The position numbers and the translations under genes are program-made. The notes below the pieces were generated by a model. That model was not told the DNA's origin and made no database searches. It saw only the letters and a program-made list of their open reading frames with translations. A DNA stretch of 64,000 bases, taken from contig JARKIP010000005.1 in assembly GCA_029990175.1 (NCBI GenBank), forward strand, positions 71,642,001 through 71,706,000. Direction: 5' to 3'. The stretch comes from Petunia secreta. Its lineage: Eukaryota; Streptophyta; Magnoliopsida; Solanales; Solanaceae. Below, one piece after another: positions 19,395 to 32,284 of this stretch; position 1 is the first letter of the stretch, and each line of letters begins with the position of its first letter.

Positions 19395-22300
19395 ATGGCG
19401 TCCCATCAACAGCAGTAGTTGATAATCAAAATTTTGACTTTCTGGATGAAAAGCACAACCACCCTTTGTATCTGCATCCTTCAGATACCACAGGTTCGAT
19501 CTTAACCTCTATTCAGCTCGTAGGCACAGAGAATTACTCAATGTGGAGTAGAGCAATGCTCATTTCTCTGCGAGCTAAGAGTAAATTAGGTTTTGTACTC
19601 GGAACTTGTAAGAAGTGTGACTATGATCCAAAATTTGGGGAACAATGGGAGAAATGCAATGCATTTGTCCTTTCCTGGATTATGAACACAGTTTCTAGGG
19701 AATTGTTTAGTGGAATTGTATATGCTACAAATGCTGCTGATGTATGGGCTGATCTAAAGGAGCGATTTGATAAAATCGATGGATCTAGAATTTATCAAAT
19801 TCATAGGGAGATTTGCACAGTTAACCAAGGGAATTTGTCTGTCTCTGCATATTTTTCAAAATTACGTCTACTTTGGGATGAATTTGATTCCCTCATACCA
19901 CCACCTGCCTGTGGGTGTGACAAATCAAAGTTGTATGTAGATCACATTCAATATCTTCGATTGTTTGCTTTTCTGATGGGATTGAGTGATGCATATAGTC
20001 AGGCTCGTAGTCAGATCCTTATGATGAACCTTATGCCAACTGTTAACAAGGCTTATTCAATGATCATATCTGATGAGAGCCAGAGGGTAACAGCTGGTAG
20101 TCATATTGGAAGTGAGCTAAATGATACTGCAGCACTCTACGCTGGTAATTCTGGAAACAAGAGGTACAATCCAATGTCCAAAGGTGGATCCAAAGGTGGT
20201 GGAAATAGAAGTCAAAGGAACTCTCAAGTTAAGAAAGGGAACATGCACTGTGATCATTGTGGTTTGAACAACCACAACATTGATGGTTGCTGGAAATTAC
20301 ATGGTTATCCAAATGATAATAGAAACAGGTCAAAAGGATCAAATAGTTACAATAACAGTACTGCAAATCAGGCTTCAGTTGAGACAACAGGGTATTATCC
20401 TAATGATGCTTCTAGTTCAGGATATAATCCACCAGCTCAAGGACCTCACAATGTGGAACAGATTGGAATCTCACAAGCACAGTATCAACAGCTCATGAAG
20501 TTACTCAGCAAGGAAGAAGATGTGATGGCCTCAGCAAACATGGCAGGTATATCTGAGTCATATAGTGCTAACTCAAGAATCCTTTTAGCTAACACTGAGC
20601 AGAGGCAATGGGTTATTGACTCTGGAGCATCTAGTCACATGATATCATCTCCAGATGTTTTAGAAGAATTATGCACAGTACCTGATACTAATGATAAGAG
20701 AGTGCACTTGCCAAATGGTCACTTTACCTCAGTAACACATACAGGATCATACAGATTCTTAAATGAGACCTTGTTGAGAGATGTGTTAGTAGTGCCAGAG
20801 TTTAAGTTTGATTTGCTTTCAGTATCTCAGCTTACCAGACAGCTGAATTGTTCAGTAACTTTTCTTCCTAAGATATGTGTTTTTCAGGACCTCTCCACTG
20901 GGAAGGTGATGAGGACTGGTAAGGAAAAGGATGGTTTATACTACTTGCCCATTCATACCAAGAATCATGGTTTTGTGACAGTTGAAGAAGAACCAAGCAG
21001 TTCACTCAGTCCAGGAGCAACACATCCAAGTGAAGAAATGCTGTGGCATAAAAGACTAGGTCACCCTTCAATAAAAGTCATGCATCAGATGTCTGTAGTA
21101 AAAGGAAATAAGGATAGCTGCATTGATAGCTGTACTGTGTGTCCAATAGCCAAGCAAACCAGACAGCCTTTTCCTTCTAGTAGTACTAGGAGTAGTGCAA
21201 TTTTTGATTTGATTCACATGGATGTATGGGGTCCTTACAAAACAGTTACATATGATGGGAACAGATTCTTCTTAACACTTGTTGATGACTACAGTAGGAT
21301 GACTTGGCTCTACTTAATCAAACTTAAAAGTGATGTGTTTGCTGTGATCAAAACTTTTCTCTCATTGGTTCAAAATCAGTTCAATTGCTGTGTGAAGATA
21401 GTTAGGTCTGATAATGAGAGTGAGTCCTTTAATAAAGAATGTAATGCACTCTTCAGTTCATTAGGGATCATACACCAGAGTAGTTGCCCACATACTCCAC
21501 AGCAGAATGGAGTGGTGGAAAGAAAGCATAGGCACATTTTGGAGGTGGCCAGATCTCTCAAGCACCAGGCAGGTATTCCCACCAGATTTTGGGGACACTG
21601 TGTCCTTACAGCAGTATACCTTATCAACAGACTCCCCACAGCTGTGCTTCAAGGAAAGTCACCATATGAGCTGTTTCATGGGAAGAAGCCATCCTTATCC
21701 CATCTCAGAGTCTTTGGATGTCTGGGCTACTTTACTAAGTTGGTCAAGTCTGACAAATTCTCACCAAGAGCAGGCACATCAGTATTGTTAGGCTATTCAG
21801 CAACACATAAGGGGTACATACTATATGACCTGGAGGCTAGAAAGGTGGTTGTCAGTAGAGATGTCATATTCAAGGAAGGAATTTATCCCTTCAAATGCTT
21901 ACACAGAAGGGAATATCCTGTGTTTCCACTTGATCATCAGACTTGTTCAGGTGGGAATCCAGACTTCTCTTATGAGAAGGAGCAGGGTCTTGAACAGCCT
22001 ATTTCACAAGGCACTCACACAGGAGATGGGCTTCTGAACAACACTCCACCTCATGATCAAGATCAGGCAAATCCTGCTGTATTGCTTAAGAACAACACTA
22101 TTGAGATTCAAGAATTGCTTCATGACAATGCAGAGGTAGAGTCTCAATGTATAGCTGAAGATGTGGTAGATGCTGAACCAGTCCACAACATAGTTAATAA
22201 CCAGACCTCAAGGAAGTCTTCTAGGAGTTCCAAGCCACCTACATGGATGCAGGACTATGTTGTCAAAACTACTGGAAAGGGAAAACCATATGCATTGGCT

Positions 22301-23956
22301 AACTATATGAGCTATGAACAAGTTTCACCACAGTATAAGGCATATTTAGGGAAGATGTCAGTTGACACAGAGCCAAGATCATATGAGGATGCAGTCAAGG
22401 GCACTAGATGGGTGGAAGCAATGAAACAAGAAATACAAGCACTAGAAAATAATGGTACATGGAGACTAGTGGCACTGCCTAAAGGGAAGAGAGCCATTGG
22501 TTGTAGGTGGGTATACAAAATCAAGTACCAAGCTAGTGGAGAGGTTGAGAGATTTAAAGCAAGATTAGTAGCAAAGGGATATAGTCAGACTGAAGGTGTG
22601 GATTATCAAGAGAGTTTTTCACCAGTGGTAAAAATGGTTACAGTCAGAGCTGTTATTGCATTAGCAGCTGCAGAGAATTGGACTGTGTATCAAATGGATG
22701 TGTTCAATGCATTCTTGCAAGGTGACCTATATGAGGAGGTGTATATGGAACTGCCAAAAGGCTTCTGTCATAAAGGTGGTCCTAATGTGGTCTGCAGGCT
22801 TGTTAAGTCACTCTATGGACTTAAACAAGCATCAAGGCAATGGAACTACAAGCTAACAGAGGCACTGGTGAAGTCAGGATACTCACAAAGCTATCTGGAT
22901 TATTCATTGTTCACTAAGAAGAAAGGCAACAAGATTGTAATTATATTAGTGTATGTGGATGATCTGTTGATCACTGGGAATGATGCTCAGCTGATCCAAG
23001 ACACAAAAGAGGTGCTGCATAAGAACTTCAAGATCAAGGATCTGGGGGAACTGAAGTACTTTCTTGGAATTGAATTTAGTAGATCCAAGAAAGGCATTTT
23101 GATGAACCAAAGGAAGTTTGCTTTGGAGCTCATTGCTGAAGCTGGAATGGGAGCAGCTAAGCCAGCTCATACTCCATTGGAATGTAATTTGAAGCTGACT
23201 ACAATAGAGTATGAGAACAGGAAGGATGATCCACCTATGAGAAATGTGGTGCAGTATCAGAGAATGATTGGAAAGCTGTTGTATCTCACCATAACTAGGC
23301 CAGATATTGCCTTCACAGTTCAGACCCTGAGTCAATTCATGCAAAAGCCTAAACAATCACATTGGAATGCTGCACTAAGGGTGATCAGATACATTAAAGG
23401 ACAGCCAGGACAGGGATTGCTCATGACAGCAGGAAGGCCTGAAAGACTGGTTGGGTTTTGTGATGCTGACTGGGCATCTTGTCCAAACACAAGGAGGTCA
23501 GTTACAGGTTATTTGCTGAAGCTTGGCAACTCCCTGATATCTTGGAGGTCTAAGAAACAGGACACTGTGTCCAGAAGTTCTGCTGAGGCAGAGTACAGAA
23601 GCCTAGCAACATTGACTGCAGAAGTAATTTGGGTGTCAAGGCTGCTGAGAGAACTGGGACTTCAAGTAAGGCAACCAGTGGAGCTGTATTGTGATAGTAA
23701 GTCAGCAATCCAAATTGCTGCAAATCCAGTTTTTCATGAGAGAACTAAGCACATAGAAATTGACTGTCATTTCATCAGAGAAAAGGTTCAGAATGGTTTG
23801 ATCAAACCAGTCTACATCAATACTAAGGAGCAGGCAGCTGATATACTCACTAAGGCATTGGCAAGGAGTCAACATGAGGTTCTTTTGTCCAAGCTAGGTG
23901 TAATGAATGTTTTCAGTACATCTAGCTTGAAGGGGGGTATTAGAGATAATGGTTGA
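19395..23956 (+). CDS. Copia-3 gag-pol polyprotein
   Basis: One frame with no stop runs to 23956. Using position 19466 as residue 1 (1496 residues): copia gag ~1-230; zinc knuckle CDHCGLNNHNIDGC ~260; protease WVIDSGASSHM ~381 with intact DSG; pre-integrase LWHKRLGHPS ~525; integrase HMDVWGPY (first Asp) ~581, VRSDNES (second Asp) and QQNGVVERKHR (Glu); reverse transcriptase ~990-1230 with ILVYVDDLLITG near 1160; RNase H ~1330-1480 with SRSSAEAEYRS. All catalytic residues I can check are present. Start problem: the conventional ATG at 19395 (MASHQQQ, then TAG) is one base out of frame with the polyprotein, and the first in-frame ATG is 19541, inside gag. So it may be non-functional by a single slip. 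Confidence 0.9.
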
Positions 23957-24238
23957 TAGTTAGTAAAATGTAGTTGACTGAAGTAAAATGTAGTTGACTG
24001 AAGTGTTCAGTTTAGCAGGTTAGTTAGTTAGCTGACGTGTACAGTTAGTGGGTCAGGTTGTTAAGTTAGTTAGTGGATTAGTTAGTGGAGTAGGAGTCTG
24101 TTATTGGTTAGTGGTAGTTAGCTTATATATACATCTGTACACAGCTGTAGAAATTAGTTAATACAAAACAAATTTCCTCTCACTTTCTCTCTCTAAGTCT
24201 CCATTGATCTGCAGCTATAACTAGGTCAGAATTCTTCA
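23941..24238 (+). repeat. Copia-3 3' LTR (298 bp)
   Basis: Same length as the 5' LTR with three differences (one C/G, one C/T, one C/A), about 99% identity. The polyprotein stop at 23954-23956 lies inside the LTR. Confidence 0.9.
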
Positions 24239-24268
24239 AACACAGTTTGGTGAAAGTAATTCAAATCC

Positions 24269-25381
24269 TTAGCCTTTGTGAAAGAATGGAAACCTCATAA
24301 GCTCATCAACTGTTGGCCTATTTGATTCATCATGCTCAAGACATCTCAACACCGCATACTCAAATTCCTCTTAAAAATTTCCGTAATGCAACTTCTTTCT
24401 AATGAAGCTCATAAGCTTCCGTCATTTATTTTCCTTTTCTTGACTAGCAGGTGCTCAAGTCTGTCTGGCAATTTCTTTGACTTATGAATTTTCTTGATCA
24501 TTCGTAATAATTCACCACGATTAGATGGTCTAATATCTCCATATGCTAGTTTCAATGCTGTTATTCCCACTAACCAGATATCAGATTTAGCTGTGACAAG
24601 ATTAATATCAACAAAAGAGCCCCCAAAATTATTATCAAATGTTTCATGGGGAGCAACCCATTCTGGAACTTTCCTTTATAGAGCCACCTGTTACAAATTT
24701 AATATTCTAACATAACAAGATATTGTCCGAAACTTCACAATGACATGGTTTCCATTTTCTTTATGAAATATTCTCTATGATAAATTAAGCACATGTTACA
24801 ATCCTTGTTTTGACTAACAATTATAAAAATTAGGAACCACTTCAACAAACAAAGAAGGATATAAATGTTAAAATATTATCAAACATAATACACAAAAGCG
24901 GACATAATAAATACCTTCAAACACAAAAAATTAATCAAGCACACAATTTTATGGCATAATCATCATACTATATTTAGAAAAAAATTGTAATGCCTAATAA
25001 AGAAAGACTTACAAGCACAAAAGTTAATCAAGAACCAATTCTATCCTTAAAATTACAAAAAAAAAAAAAAAATAATTTAGTAACATGTAGAGTAATCATT
25101 ACTGCAAAAAATTAAAATATTACCGTAGAAGAAGCAACAAAAAAATCTCCACTTTCATCTGCAGGTGGAAGATTGTAATCATGATCCGAATCATAACGTG
25201 CTTCCTGAATAGCCAATTTGATTTCAAATGTAGCAACCGATGAGTAGTTACTCGAGTTGTCATTCACAAATATATTACCGGCATTAAAAGTTGCATGAAT
25301 CCCACCACATGCATGAAGATCTTTCAAACCCAAAAGTGCTTCTCTAAGCGCAATATTAATAAAATCTTCAGGAAGCCCCAT
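24269..25381 (-). pseudogene. STE20-like protein kinase relic (two exons)
   Basis: Exon a (about 25381-25124) reads GLPEDFINIALREALLGLKD, then LHACGGIHATFNAGNIFVND: the kinase catalytic-loop region, where HRDxKxGN would be expected. Here HRD is replaced by HAT, so catalysis is unlikely. A GT donor and an AG acceptor (~24688) bracket an AT-rich intron. Exon b reads EWVAPHETF, AKSDIWLVGITALKLAYG (the DxWxxGI element) and, after a stop and frame change, CLEHDESNRPTVDELMRFPFF, the usual end of a kinase domain. An in-frame TAA also occurs at the start of exon b. The N-lobe (Gly loop, VAIK Lys) is missing; it would lie beyond the Copia-4 insertion. Copia-3 sits just past the 3' end. Confidence 0.7.
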
Positions 25382-25450
25382 TCTTGAATCTTTTATTCAA
25401 CAAATAACGTAGAGACCCGTGTGACATAAATTGGTAGATACCTATCCATC

Positions 25451-25942
25451 TGCTATGAAAAAAAGAAATTACATCTCATCAAATTTTAAAACCTTATTCA
25501 TTACTTTGAAATAATCAGTGCCTTATTCCTAATGGGATTCTAACCAACATTTCTTCACCAATACAAAATATTCTTAGTCATTATTTGCTTAATTCTTTAC
25601 TGTTGTTAATTACTCCAATATAGCATTGATTTTGTTGAACGTTGGTGTCTTCGGAGCGTTGGATGGACTACTCCTATAAATAGTGAAAGTTATTCCTTTC
25701 TTCCAGCATAAGAGAACAACTTACAGAAAGAAAACCCAACAAAGTCCTATAATCCTTTCTTCATATATACTTTATTGGGTTTCATTTTTGTGATTCTTTG
25801 TTATTCCTGCTCCTAGTTTTAAAACTAGAAGAGCTTGTTGATACTGAGGATACACCAATATTGGTGAAATATCCTAAGGAAGGTGTCTTTGGCACGCCTC
25901 AAGTTATCAAAAATTTCCCTATTTCATTCAATTTTACCAACA
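25451..25942 (+). repeat. Copia-4 5' LTR (approximate ends)
   Basis: Common sequence with the other LTR starts at tgctatgaaa and can be followed to about attttaccaaca. A cctataaatag TATA-like box lies near 25673. No clean primer-binding site follows, consistent with decay. Confidence 0.65.
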
Positions 25943-25969
25943 ATCTTAAGGATATTTTGATTCTTTATC

Positions 25970-28900
25970 ATGGAACACGGAAACGCACGTGACAGTGTTG
26001 TTCCTCATAATACTGAAGCTATTGTTACAGATGTTGATGATGTTACTACGGGTGTTCCAATTGCACCTGCACCTACCTTTGCCAAACCATTCCCCGATGT
26101 GTTAAAAGTTGAAGTATTTGGTGGAGAAAATTTTAGGAGATGACATGAATGGATTTTTTCTGTTCTTGACATGCACTATGTTGCTTTTTCCCTCATGGAT
26201 TCAAAGCCCAATGAATCATCTTCTAAGAAATTGGAATCATGGATTCACGCTAATAAGATATGTAGACATACTATTTTAAATATTTTATCTAACAAATTGT
26301 TCGATGTTTATTGTTCTTACAAGGAGGCAAAGAAAATATGGGATTCACTGGGTGCTAAGTATACCCCTGAAAATGCTAGCAAGCAAAATTTTGTTGTTGG
26401 CAATTTTTACAAGTGGCAGATGAATGAGAACAAAGACATTAAGGCTCAAATTAACGAGTTTTACAAACTTGTTGAAGATTTCAAGGCGGAGAAAATTAAT
26501 TTATCAGAGCATTTTGTGGCTGGTATATTAATAGTATAACTACCTCAATCTTGGAGTGACTACAAGAAAAATTTGAAGTATAAACATAAATTATTGTCAC
26601 TTGCTGATTTGGTCAAGCACATCATCATAGAAGACACCAATCGGAAGCAATCAAGTTTTGTAAAAGGGAAGAAAATTGCTACCAAAGCCAACCTCGTGGA
26701 GGATAATAAGTCTCGCGATAAAAATAACAGGTACGAAAAGAAACCTTGTTACAAACCCAAAGTCAACAATAAAACCTTCAAGAAAAAAGGTAATTGCTTT
26801 GTGTGTGGCAAACCAGACCATCATGCACCTCAGTGTAGGGATAGAAAAGTTGGGAAAAATGACATTCTTGCTAAAACCAAAGCAAATTTGGCTGAAGCAG
26901 ATGACGTTATTGCTGCAATCATATCCCAAGTAAATCTTGTGCCCAGTGTGTAAAATAGAGTGTTAGATAGTGGTGCCACTAGGCATATTTATGCAACTAA
27001 AAATGGGTTTGAATCTTACACCCCAATTGAGGAAGGAGAAGAAGTTGTTTATCTTGGTGATTCCAGAACTACTCCAGTTCTAGGAAAAGGAAAAGTTCTT
27101 CTTAAACTCACATCTTGAAAACTCTGGCCCTAAATGAGGAGCTACATGTTCCTAATATCCGAACCAATTTGATTTTCATGGGATTGTTAGGAAAATCTGG
27201 AGTGAAGGTTTCATTTCAATATGCTAAAGTTGTATTAACCAAAGATAATGTTGTTGGCAAAGGGTATTGTAACCATGGTTTATTTGTACTCAATGTTATG
27301 AATAAAAATGCTAGTACTTTCGCTTACTTGATTGACTCTTTTGATTTATGGCATGCTAGACTTGGACACGTTAGTTTATCTTATAATAAGAAAATGCAAT
27401 CTAACGGCTAGTCTAGATAAATGTGAAATATGTGTTGAAGCTAAACAAGCTAAGAAATCACATATTTTGATTTATTATAAAAAAACTAATTTATTAGAAT
27501 TGATACATACCGATTAAGGAGACTTGAAGCAAACAATGACTAAAGGTAGCAAAAGATATCATGTCATATTTATAGATGATTATTCTTGATATACAAAAGT
27601 ATATTTGTTGAGAAAAAAAGATGATGCTTTTGATGCCTTTCTAGTATACAAAACTGAAGTTGAAAATCAATTGAGCAGGAAGATCAAAAGAGTTAGATCT
27701 GATAGGGGTGAGGAATATATTTTACTTAACGATTATTGTGAAAAGCAAGGCATAATGCATGAAGTTACCCATCCATAATCACCCGAATCTAATGGGATAG
27801 CAGAAAGAAAAAATATGACTTTGAAAAGTGATGGATTATATGCTTGTTGGTTCTTCTGCACCTGATAGTCTTTGGGGTGAAGCTATTTTGTCTGCTTGTC
27901 ATTTACAAAATAGAATACCTTATAAGAAAACTGATAAGACACCTTATGAATTGTGGAAAGGCTATCCACCCAACTTAAAATATTTAAAAGTGTGGGGGTG
28001 TCTTTCTTAGGTTATGTTACTGGAACCTAAGAAAAGAAAAATTAGGTCGAAAATATCTGATTGTATTTTTATTGGTTATGCTGAAAATAGTTCTGCATAT
28101 AGATTTCTTGTAATTAAAAGTGATGTGATTGAACACAACACTATTGTTGGAACTAAAGATGCTGAATTTTTTGAAAATATTTTTTCTTTAAAGAGTAATA
28201 ATATTTCTCGTGCCCCTATCACTCAAAATGAAATTGTTTTGCATAATCCTGTGATCAAAATGATCTTGAAAATGAGGATTTGAGGAGAAGCAAGAGACAA
28301 AGAATTGAAAAAAATCTTTTGGTAATGAGTTGTACACTTATCTTGTTGAAAATGATCCTAGAACATTTTTTTGAAGCAATATCTTCTCTGATGCATCTTT
28401 TTAGAGAGAAGTTATTAATTCTGAAATAAATTCTATTTTGCAAAATAATACTTGGGAATTAGTTGATTTACCTCCGGGAGCTAAATCCATTGGATGTAAA
28501 TGGATTTTCAGAAAGAAATACCTTTTTGATGGTTCTATTGATAAATATAAAGCAACACTTTTTGTTAAATGTTTTACTCAAAAGAACGATGTTGATTATT
28601 TTGATACTTATGCGCCTATAACAAGAATTTCTCCCACCTGTATCTTAATCGCTTTGGCATCCATACATAAATTATTTATTCATCAAATGGATGTTAAAAC
28701 TGCTTTTTTAAATGGTGATTTGGAGGAAGAAATTTATGTGGAGCAACCTGAGGGTTTTGTAGTGACTGGGCAAGAAAATAAAGTTTGCAAATTAATAAAG
28801 TCACTATATGGTTTAAAACAAGCTCCCAAACAATGGCATGAGAAATTTGATGAAGTTTTATTAAATAATGGTTTTACATCTCTTGAAGATGATAAAGGTG

Positions 28901-29930
28901 TTTATACAAAACCTGTTAATGGTGTTTGTGTGATTGTATAACTTTATGTGGATGACATGCTTATACTTGGTTCTAAACATGATGTAGTACTTGAAACCAA
29001 AAGCTTATTATCTTCTAACTTTGATATGAAAGACTTAGGAGAAGCTAGTGTTATTTTAGGCATGAAAATTATTAGAGATAATGATGGTTTGATTTTAACT
29101 CAAGGTTATTATGTAGAGAAAATTCTTAAGAAATTTGACTATTTTGATATGGTACGTGTGAGCACTCCTTTTGATGCTAATTGTCGATTAAAGAAAAATT
29201 GTGGGGAAGCTGTTTGTCAAAAGAGGTACGCTCAAATTATTGGTAGTCTAATGCATTTGATGAATTTTACTAGACCTGATATAGCTTATGTTGTGTGTAG
29301 ATTGAGTAGATATACTCATGATCCTAATAGTGATCATTGGAATGCATTTACAAGATTTATGAAATATTTGAGAGATATCGTGGAATACGGTATTAAATTT
29401 TGTGGATTTCCCTATGTTTTAGAGGGATACAGTGATGCTAACTGGATCTCTGATCCAGATGAAGTAAAATCCACTAGTGGCTATGTGTTCACCCTTGGCA
29501 GGGGTGCAATAACATGGAAGTCAGCCAAGCAACGCTTAATTAGTAAATCAACTTTAGAATCTGAGTTTGTGGCTTTGGAACTGGCCACTAATAAGGCTGA
29601 GTGGTTGAGAAACTTCTTGGCGAGTATTCCAATTGGAATAAAACCAACACCTTCTGTGTTTATGCATTGTGATTGCCGATCAGCTATAGATTTAGTTTAG
29701 AATAAATCTTATAATGGTAAATATAGACACATTCGTAGAAGACATAAAGTGATAAAACATATGCCGAGAGATGGAATTGTTTCCATAAATTATGTGAAGT
29801 CATAGTTGAATTTGGCCCTCTGATAAACCTTTGCAAAGGAAAGTGATTTTAGAAACATTGAAGCGAATGAGACTTACAAATATCAACTACAGAAATGTCA
29901 ATACTGATAGTAACCCAACCTACATGATTG
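25970..29930 (+). pseudogene. Copia-4 gag-pol relic
   Basis: Gag begins at ATG 25970 (MEHGNARDSVVPHN) and meets a TGA where a Trp codon is expected (FRR-stop-HEWIF). Further gag lies at 26171-26953 with an intact zinc knuckle CFVCGKPDHHAPQC. A stop precedes the protease motif VLDSGATRHI at ~26967. Integrase is fragmented (LDLWHARLGHV-type segment ~27340, IDDYS-stop ~27580, ESNGIAERKN ~27790). Reverse transcriptase spans 28438-28941 (GCKWIFRKKY, MDVKTAFLNGD) and continues after a stop as LYVDDMLILG. RNase H ends ~29700 (SKSTLESEFVAL). At least eight stops or shifts make it non-coding. Confidence 0.85.
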
Positions 29931-30456
29931 GATAACTCATGAAGTAAGTTCATATGGGTAATAACAAGTCATTAGTTGACTTAAATATGCACTATTAAAT
30001 TTATGTCCCATTTTATGGTGTGTGAAAAATAGTGCAACTCTGCAAGGCAAAGTGAGGTTGAGTTTTTACTCTTAATCCAGGTCATATCCTTTATAGGTGG
30101 TGTATTGCTCTGCAGAATACACTTGATGACAGGAGCTATATGAGTGTGGAGTGGGGCTACTCCTATGAAATTCTGGCAAAATTTCTTGAGGACTCATGAA
30201 TATCGGGCGCTGCGCATGGCCTATTAGCGTAGAACCGCGATGAACAACAAAGTGAGAGTATAATGTGATAAAGAAGACCCTGCTTTCACAAAGAATTTTT
30301 ACTTAACCAACTATTCTGTAAGTTCAATCTTATTTTATCTAGTTCTGGTTCATAGTCTACAAACACCAGATACAACACATTATATGGAAATCCAGTTAAA
30401 ACCTCAATCTTTTGTTCTTCTCCTAATTTTATTATTTGTTGAGATGTGTGGAAGAT
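29931..30456 (+). other. Copia-4 3' untranslated region
   Basis: Between the RNase H end and the 3' LTR. No ORF. Several stretches look like decayed tails of a Tork-type element. No good polypurine tract is preserved before 30457. Confidence 0.5.
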
Positions 30457-30929
30457 TGCTATGAAAAAAAATTACATCTCATGGAATAATAAAAGCCAAA
30501 GTTTGTAACCTTATTCATTACTTTGAAATAATTAGTGCCTTATTCCTAACGGGATTCTACTAACTTCTCTTCATCAATACAAAATATTCCCTTAATTCTT
30601 TACCGTTGGTAATTACTCCAATATAGCATTGGTTTTGTTGAAGGTTGGTGTCTTCAGACCGTTGGATGGACTATTCCTATAAATAGTGAAAGTTATTCCT
30701 TTCTTCCAACATAAGAGAACAACTTACAGAAAGAAAAGCCAACAAAATCCTATAATCCTCTCTTCATATACATTTTACTGGGTTTCATTTTTGTGATTCT
30801 TTGTTGTTCCTGCTCTTAGTTTTAAAACTAGAAGAGCTTGTTAAATCATGGGGATACACCAATATTAGTGAAATATCCTTAAGGACGGTGTCTTTGACAC
30901 GCCTCAAGCTATCAGAAAATTCTGTGTTC

Positions 30930-32271
30930 TGACAATGCTCAACACACACCTCGGCTTGAGGTATGAACGGTCATCGCAATACAATTTACCCAACTAAGAG
31001 TTGGGGTCGAATCCACAAGGAACAAAGTGATGTGATCAAAGTAGTGGAGGAAATAAACCTATTTGACTAAGCCAAACTAGGATAACAAGGTGATAGAATG
31101 ATTTTAACAACTACAAACTATACTAGGAAAGCAAGTAAAGGTGATCAATGGTCTTCTCACAATCAAGGAAGACAAGTTTTGAACCTAGGATGCAATTATA
31201 GCACGGGGTTTATATATTATGGCCGAGTCGTTCTAATGTAATCCCTAGAATCCTTCCGGTCTAGAAGGGATTTACCTCAGCGGCGCTCGTCAAAGCCATG
31301 GTTGAGCTTATAAAGCACTACCCATTACCCGAGGAAAGAAGACCTCTTCCGAGCGTAACTTCTTTTAGATGACTTAGTCTATGAAATAGCCTATCAACCC
31401 AAATCCTCGCTAGCTTCACTATTCTACACTAACTAATCTCTCCCGAGTCTTTAATTAGCAAAGTAGACGGGCAACTCAAGTGTCGCGAGCACAAGAGTCA
31501 AGAAATCAACACAATGGAAGCTAGATAATCAAAACCCAACAATATAAATTCCTAGTCATGACTCATTCATATATTCATGTCCAAATCATATCAATTAATA
31601 ACATAAATAGCCATGAAATATATTCACAAAATCAATTCTTCAATAACATCAACAACACCCAATATATTCAACACAAAACATGAAAGTAAAGAAAGGAGTA
31701 CTAATGGTTGAGAATTTCTCAATGGGTTGCTCCAAATCTTCACCCTCTTGGTGTTCTTGTTGATGGATCCTTGCTCCAAGATTGGAAAAATGGCCAAAAG
31801 ATGAGCCCTTGGTCGTGCAAGGGCTGAATATATGTTCCCCATTTAGGCTGCTGTGAAATTACAACACTGTCCTCTGCAGTCTAGATGCGCATCTTCGCGA
31901 TCGCGTTGCTATTGGCGCTATCGCGCAACAGTTCTTCTTCCTCTGCGCGATTGCGCGTATACTGGCGCTTTCGCGCTGGATTCTTTTCTCCTACTTCACG
32001 ATCGCGTCATACTGGCACCTTCGCGATGACTTGTACAGACCTCTTCGCTATCGCGTGTGAAATCAGCGCGATCGCGAAGAACAACTCTCCAGGCAGAAAC
32101 AGGAACTTCACAGATTGCCTTGTTTTGACTTGTTTTCATCTATTCATCACTACAGCTTCAATATCCTATAATATGCAACTAAAACATGATAAGTGCGCGT
32201 ATTTAATCAATAATGCACAACAAAAGCTCAAGTAAATCGAAGGTAATGTGTGGCATTTTGCCCACACATCA
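30930..32271 (-). repeat. LARD-1 3' LTR (1342 bp)
   Basis: Plus-strand tgacaatgct...cacacatca. Contains the CG-rich gcgatcgc cluster at ~31890-32075, flanked by AT-rich sequence. The 5' LTR lacks an 18-base stretch present here near 31025-31042. Confidence 0.9.
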
Positions 32272-32284
32272 CACCCCCAAACTT

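Larger units (their letters stand above)
19015..24238 (+). mobile_element. Copia-3: near-intact, young Ty1/copia retrotransposon
   Basis: 5224 bp with two 298 bp LTRs that differ at only three positions by eye, a primer-binding site, a single long polyprotein frame and a polypurine tract (gaaggggggtat). It lies just 3' (minus-strand sense) of a kinase relic. Two oddities: the LTRs start tagagata rather than TG, and no target-site duplication is evident (flanks tatat and aacac). Confidence 0.9.

Noticed and set aside
30240..30456. Possible functional polypurine tract for Copia-4
   Set aside because: No purine run of the expected kind precedes the LTR; the element is too decayed.
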